Source of the DNA: Ursus arctos
Lineage: Eukaryota; Chordata; Mammalia; Carnivora; Ursidae
Length of the DNA: 64,000 nucleotides
Reading direction: 5' to 3'
NCBI RefSeq assembly: GCF_023065955.2
Contig: NW_026623089.1
Location: forward strand, 32,580,767-32,644,766
Made by a program: the position numbers and the translations under genes. The notes below the pieces were generated by a model. It made no database searches, was not told where the DNA came from, and saw only the letters and a program-made list of their open reading frames with translations. Shown here one piece after another: positions 59,933-64,000 of the stretch (its first letter is position 1; each line of letters starts with the position of its first letter).

Positions 59933-60076
59933 GTGATGGGTAGTAAGGAGGGCACGTATTGCATGGTGCACTGGGTGTTACACGCAACTAATGAATCATG
60001 GAACTTTACATCGAAAACCAGGGATGTACTGTATGGTGACTAACATAATTTAATAAAAAAATATTATTAAAAAAAC
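59933..60076 (+). mobile_element. L1 3'-UTR remnant abutting CEP55 exon 2
   Basis: GTGATGGGTAGTAAGGAGGG through the terminal TAACATAATTTAATAAAAAA, the same 3' end as the L1 at 39.2 kb. Heavily 5'-truncated. It is separated from the splice acceptor only by 23 A. Confidence 0.85.
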
Positions 60077-60329
60077 CCAAAAACAACAATTATACTTTAT
60101 TAGTCTAAGTTTAAAAGGTCAAATCTCAGGCTTGAAAAGGTCTAGTAACCTATTTACTAAATAGAAGAACATTACTATCTCAATAGCAGTGATATAGCCA
60201 AACCAGTGGGATACAGGAGAGGGACTGGGAAAGGCTTCTGGCTTGCTAATATCAATATTTATTTTTTAATCTGGATGATAGAAACATGGGGAGAATTCAC
60301 CCTTTAAAAATATTTCAACTTATCTTGAC

Positions 60330-60425
60330 ACACACTGAGTAATGTACAGAATTGCTGAATCACTGTATTGTACACCTGTAACTAATATAACATTGTATGT
60401 TAACCATACTGGTTTTAAAACAAAA
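60330..60425 (+). mobile_element. Older L1 3'-end fragment
   Basis: Contains GCTGAATCACTGTATTGTAC followed by CACCTGTAACTAATATAACA, typical of the 3' ends of old mammalian L1M elements. Confidence 0.6.
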
Positions 60426-62133
60426 ATGTTTTAAAATATGTTAACTTGGATGCTTATGTTTTGTGCAGGGTTCTGTATGTGTATCATACTTCAATGAGAA
60501 AGTTTTGTTTAAAAAAAGGGATCAATGATTAAACTATTAAGGCTGAATGAAACAGATCACAAAGACATATTTTATGCAGGAATAAAAAGCTAGTGGTAAA
60601 TGATATAATTCTGAGAACAGAGGCACTGAAATGTCATTACCTGACATGATATGTCCTGTTTTAGAAGATAGATATAGTTTAAATCTATGTAAATAGTCAG
60701 CTGAGAGAGTCCAGTACGCAAAAGTGAGAATACAAGATCAGGAAAAAGAGGCACAATACTCAAAAATTAAGAATAAGAGGCCAAATTAAGGAGAAGCTTA
60801 AAATCTGCTAACAGTATTAGTTAACAGTTTAGAAGAAGTGTGTATTAACTCCAGGACCAAAATATATAGTGAAACATACTGTGTATATAATAAAAGTAGC
60901 TTTAATTAGGGAGATTAAAGCATTTCCACCTTATGGATCCCAAGATAGAATAATGTTGGTGACTGAGGAATTTAGAGGAATATGAGACTATTCATGCATT
61001 CAAAAAATATTGGAAGATCTAATTTACCAGGCAGCACAATAGGTGCTGGGTATAAACTGGCAAAGAAAAAAAAAGAGAGAAAGAGAGAAAGAAACAAAAG
61101 AAAAAGAGACATGTTCCCTTACATAATGGAACTTTCAGTCTAGTAAAGGGGGCAAGAAATAACAAAGACACAAATTCTCAAGTTGTAAAGATTCTCAAGG
61201 TGTAAAGTTAAAACTATGTAGAAAATGAAAAGTAGTGATAAGTGATTCCAGTAAAAATTGAGAAGACCTACTTTGATAAGGTGGTAGGGGAAGGCCTCTG
61301 CAGAAGTGACTTTTAGGGTCATCCTGTATGAAATCAGAGAGCCTGAAAACACTAGAGTTATGTAAACTGAGTTGAACAGACCATCTAGCAAAAGGCTCGT
61401 CCTGGATTTTTGCCCATTCAAGGTGACAGACTAAGATAACTAGTAAATCAATTAAGGCTAATGCAAGGTTATGGTATCTTGAGAACCTGCTGCCACAGGA
61501 AGTTCTTCCCTATATGGTTCTGTTAATAACACATTTTTGACTTGGTATAATGGGTTGATAAGACAGAAGACTACTTTTCAGCCAAGTCACTGAAACACAG
61601 AATGGTGGAACTATATAGGTCAGTAGAACTGGAAGGAACCTATGGACACTTGCTTCCTCACCTCTGGACAGAACTCTTCCAATGAATGACTCTCTTGTTT
61701 CTAGCTTCTGGACTACACCCTGCTGGGATCTCCCAGCTCCCCACCACTTAGTCCTACCAACCTCCTTTCCCTGTTTTTTCTATTCCCGTCAGGCTGATAG
61801 TCACAAGGTTCACACTGCTCAAACTTTGACCCACTCCATCTTCTTCAGGAAGCCTTCCCTCTGTATAAGCTAATATGCCATAGGACACAACTGTTTACTC
61901 CCACCCTACATCCGCTTTTTTAATTTGTTCAACAGTTGTTTCAGGGGCCGAAACTTGAGTTATTTTTGTCACTCACAGCACCTAACAGCAGCTGCTCAAT
62001 ATACATTTATTGATTGGCCAAAGTGATCTTAGACATGTTGGACGGGAGGTGACCAAACTGGGATCCAACAACCTACACAAGGTATGGATTGCAGGCCACA
62101 TCGTTGCCAAGTTGAGGCAAATCTTAAAAAAAC

Positions 62134-62326
62134 GAAGCGCCTGGGTGGCACAGTCGGTGGTTACAGCTCAGGTGGTGATCTCAGAGTCCTGAGATGGAGC
62201 CCCAAATCAGCTGCATGCCGGCAGGGCTGCTGAAGATTCTCTCTCCTTCTCCCTCTGCCCCTCCCTCTTGTGCATGGGCTCTCCCTCTCTCTCAAAATAA
62301 ATAAATCTTAAAAAAAAAAAAAAAAA
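62134..62326 (+). mobile_element. SINEC in CEP55 intron 1 near the promoter
   Basis: The head GCGCCTGGGTGGCACAG, a diverged middle and a 17-base A-run. It lies about 450 bp downstream of the presumed CEP55 exon 1. Flanking duplication is unclear because the target is itself A-rich. Confidence 0.88.
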
Positions 62327-62759
62327 GGTCTTACAAAAACCCTCACATAGGAGCTACCTGGGCAAACAGGGAGGCAAAGAAAATCTGCAAAATGAGGCAC
62401 TTTTTTTCACCTCTAAAATGAAGATGTTTGTAGAATAGACATGAACGTGCTTGCTAATCGGCAAAATGATGTTCTCACGAAAGACCTTGGCCAAGTCACT
62501 TGGCCTCTCCGCGCCAAAAAAAAACGGAAAGAGGATAATAATACCCACCGCAAAGCTGAAAGGAAGGATCGACACGCCGATGGTCGTGAGGCTCCCAAGT
62601 TTGTGCCAGGCACGAAGTAAGGGCCAGGAAAAAGGGACATATATCAGAGCGGGCAGAGATTGAGTCCAAGCCGCTGATCCCGCCTCCCTCGCCGTCCGAT
62701 CTGGCCTCGGGGCTGCGGGTCCTGGCCGCCCTTGTCACCCTCGGCTGTCGCCTCCCCAC

Positions 62760-63060
62760 CGCCAGCCGGCACCTGAGGCGAAGCCCGGCGTTCGCGTCAG
62801 CTTAGTCACACCCTGCGGTACGGGCGCCGCTTCCGGGAGTTTGAATCCCGCGGCTGCGGGGCGGGGCACGTCACTGCCGGCGGGGGCGCGGCCGGCAGGA
62901 AGGGGGCGCGTTACGTGCGGCGGGCTCGCGGCTCCCCGATTGGCTGCGACCCCCAAGGGGGCGGGGTCTAGAACTTGGACGCAAGGGGGGACGGAGGTGG
63001 GTCTGAGGGAGCTGTGGCAGAGGCGGGACCGAGGACGAAACTCTTTTCCCTGGGTCGGCA
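62760..63060 (-). promoter_or_regulatory. CEP55: CEP55 CpG-island promoter with CCAAT and CHR-type motifs
   Basis: CpG density rises sharply here. Reading toward the gene on the minus strand there is an AGCCAATC NF-Y box (plus 62938-62945), a GGGGCGGGG SP1-type box (62858-62866), a CACGTCAC element (62867-62874), a CHR-type hexamer TTTGAA (62840-62845) beside a CCGCGGG E2F/CDE-like stretch, and an ETS-type CCGGAAG (62830-62837). There is no TATA box. NF-Y and CHR spaced by about 95 bp is the usual architecture of DREAM/MMB-controlled G2/M genes. Confidence 0.65.
62773..62850 (-). other. CEP55: CEP55 exon 1, non-coding (approximate)
   Basis: The start codon lies in exon 2, so a 5' leader exon is expected in the CpG island. 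A good donor, CTCAG followed by GTGCCG, is present with GT at plus 62771-62772. The upstream limit is set only by the position of the promoter motifs. Other GT sites nearby could serve instead. Confidence 0.45.
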
Positions 63061-63689
63061 GTCCTATTCTGGGGCTTTCCCTGGGCTTTTCTGAAGATTC
63101 AGACCTCAGGCTCGGTGTTTCTTTGTAAGGAGCTGATTTGTGTTTGTCTGCTTTGGGGATGAAGCACATTACTGTGTTCAGTGAGCTAAACCCACTAACT
63201 GAACTCGGACTAACTCGTTATCCCTGGGCATACTTTGCCCTTCTAGGTACCAGTTTTGCCCGTTATAGAATGGGAGACTGCATTCCCTAAGGGAGGACAG
63301 CCCGTCTTCCCATTGGGCTGAACCTTTCTCCTGCCAAAAGTCAGGGGTGGAGTGCTGGGGAGTGTAGCAGGTGGGTGAACTGATAGGCACGCCCAGACTG
63401 AACTCAGATTATGAGTCCTAGAGGAGACTAGGCAGACGCTTGCTTCAGATTGCTGCCCTCTGGCTTGATGTCTACAGGTCAAGTCTGGGTCATGCTTAGC
63501 CACTTTAGGGGCTTTATTGCTAAAACGAAGAGGCAAGAGTGTTTGAAAGAGCCTAACCTTTCTCTCTTAGACGAAGTGTAAACTTACCCTCTGGTAAATT
63601 TACTTACTAAAAGGATACAGTAGCAAAACGTCCTAGGAAAGCAGTGTTAACTGCTATGGTTAACTCTAGATTAGGACTGCTTTTAGCTC

Positions 63690-63870
63690 CTGACTGTCTC
63701 TTACTGGATGTGTGATCTTAAATAAGTTATTTAACCTCCCTGAGCCTGGGCTTCCTCATCTGTAAAACAATGCGAATAGTATCTACCCTATAGAATAGAT
63801 GTAAGAATTACATGGGAGAATCTGTGTAAAATGCTTGCCATTTAGTAAATGCTCAACTGACATTAGCCAT
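63690..63870 (+). repeat. MIR relic
   Basis: GTGTGATCTTAAATAAGTTA, CTTCCTCATCTGTAAAACAA and GTAAATGCTCAACTGACATT: forward MIR in the CEP55 upstream flank. Confidence 0.65.
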
Positions 63871-64000
63871 TATTACACAAGAAGCAACAAACCCCTAACA
63901 TAAAAATATTTATGTAACTAAATAAAATGGATGAGAAGCTGTGTAGAGAATTTTAAAGAATTTTTTTTTTTTAAACACAGGAAGATAACGTTTGGATCCT

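Larger units (their letters stand above)
59906..62772 (-). other. CEP55 intron 1
   Basis: It contains an L1 3' end abutting exon 2 (59933-60076), a second older L1 3' fragment (about 60330-60425), an L2-like relic (about 61690-61900) and a SINEC (62134-62326). Confidence 0.6.

Noticed and set aside
1..64000. CRISPR array, operon, prophage or other microbial system
   Set aside because: The window is vertebrate nuclear DNA with spliced genes and mammalian SINE/LINE repeats; no direct-repeat/spacer pattern exists.
1..64000. Canonical tRNA genes suggested by the tRNA-like SINE heads
   Set aside because: The heads are diverged SINEC promoters with SINE bodies and poly(A) tails, not free-standing tRNA genes.

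Overview
This is a window of mammalian nuclear DNA from a carnivore. It carries many tRNA-Lys-type Can-SINE (SINEC) insertions. Their younger consensus (a body ending in the AATAAATAAAATCTT tail) differs from the dog and cat forms and looks most like an arctoid carnivore such as a bear or seal. That assignment rests on recalled SINE sequence, so it is an inference. Two spliced protein-coding genes are present, both on the minus strand: FFAR4 (GPR120, long-chain fatty-acid receptor) on the left and CEP55 (midbody/abscission scaffold) on the right. They are neighbours at human 10q23.33, and the relative order and orientation seen here fit that synteny.

Layout. 1-3889: FFAR4 intron running off the left edge. 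3890-4018: FFAR4 exon 2. 4019-12544: FFAR4 intron 1. 12545-13111: FFAR4 coding exon 1, inside a CpG-rich block reaching about 13.3 kb. 13.3-43.4 kb: an intergenic block of about 30 kb with no gene I can support. It holds Can-SINEs, MIR and L2 relics, three MLT1-like LTRs, an inverted (twin-primed) L1 at 16.6-18.9 kb, a near full-length but broken L1 at 25.15-31.65 kb, and an L1 nested inside a SINE at 39.2-40.2 kb. 43.47-62.85 kb: CEP55 with nine exons, a complete 463-codon reading frame and a CpG-rich promoter. 62.85-64 kb: CEP55 promoter and upstream flank.

CEP55 is fully recoverable. Its eight coding exons join in phase with consensus splice sites, from ATG at 59895-59897 to TAG at 44395-44397. 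FFAR4 is partial: exons 1 and 2 give residues 1-232 (TM1 to TM5), and the exon(s) for ICL3, TM6, TM7 and the tail lie beyond base 1. The two genes have unrelated functions (nutrient sensing by a Gq-coupled receptor, and cytokinetic abscission) and are linked only by position.

I found no undescribed coding system. The most interesting material is retrotransposon-related. One L1 insertion carries a likely 3' transduction of about 60 nt with its own poly(A) signal and a perfect 17-bp target-site duplication inside a SINE. An L1 3' relic is pressed against the acceptor of the start-codon exon of CEP55 and probably supplies its branch point. The CEP55 promoter shows a CCAAT/CHR arrangement typical of late cell-cycle genes.
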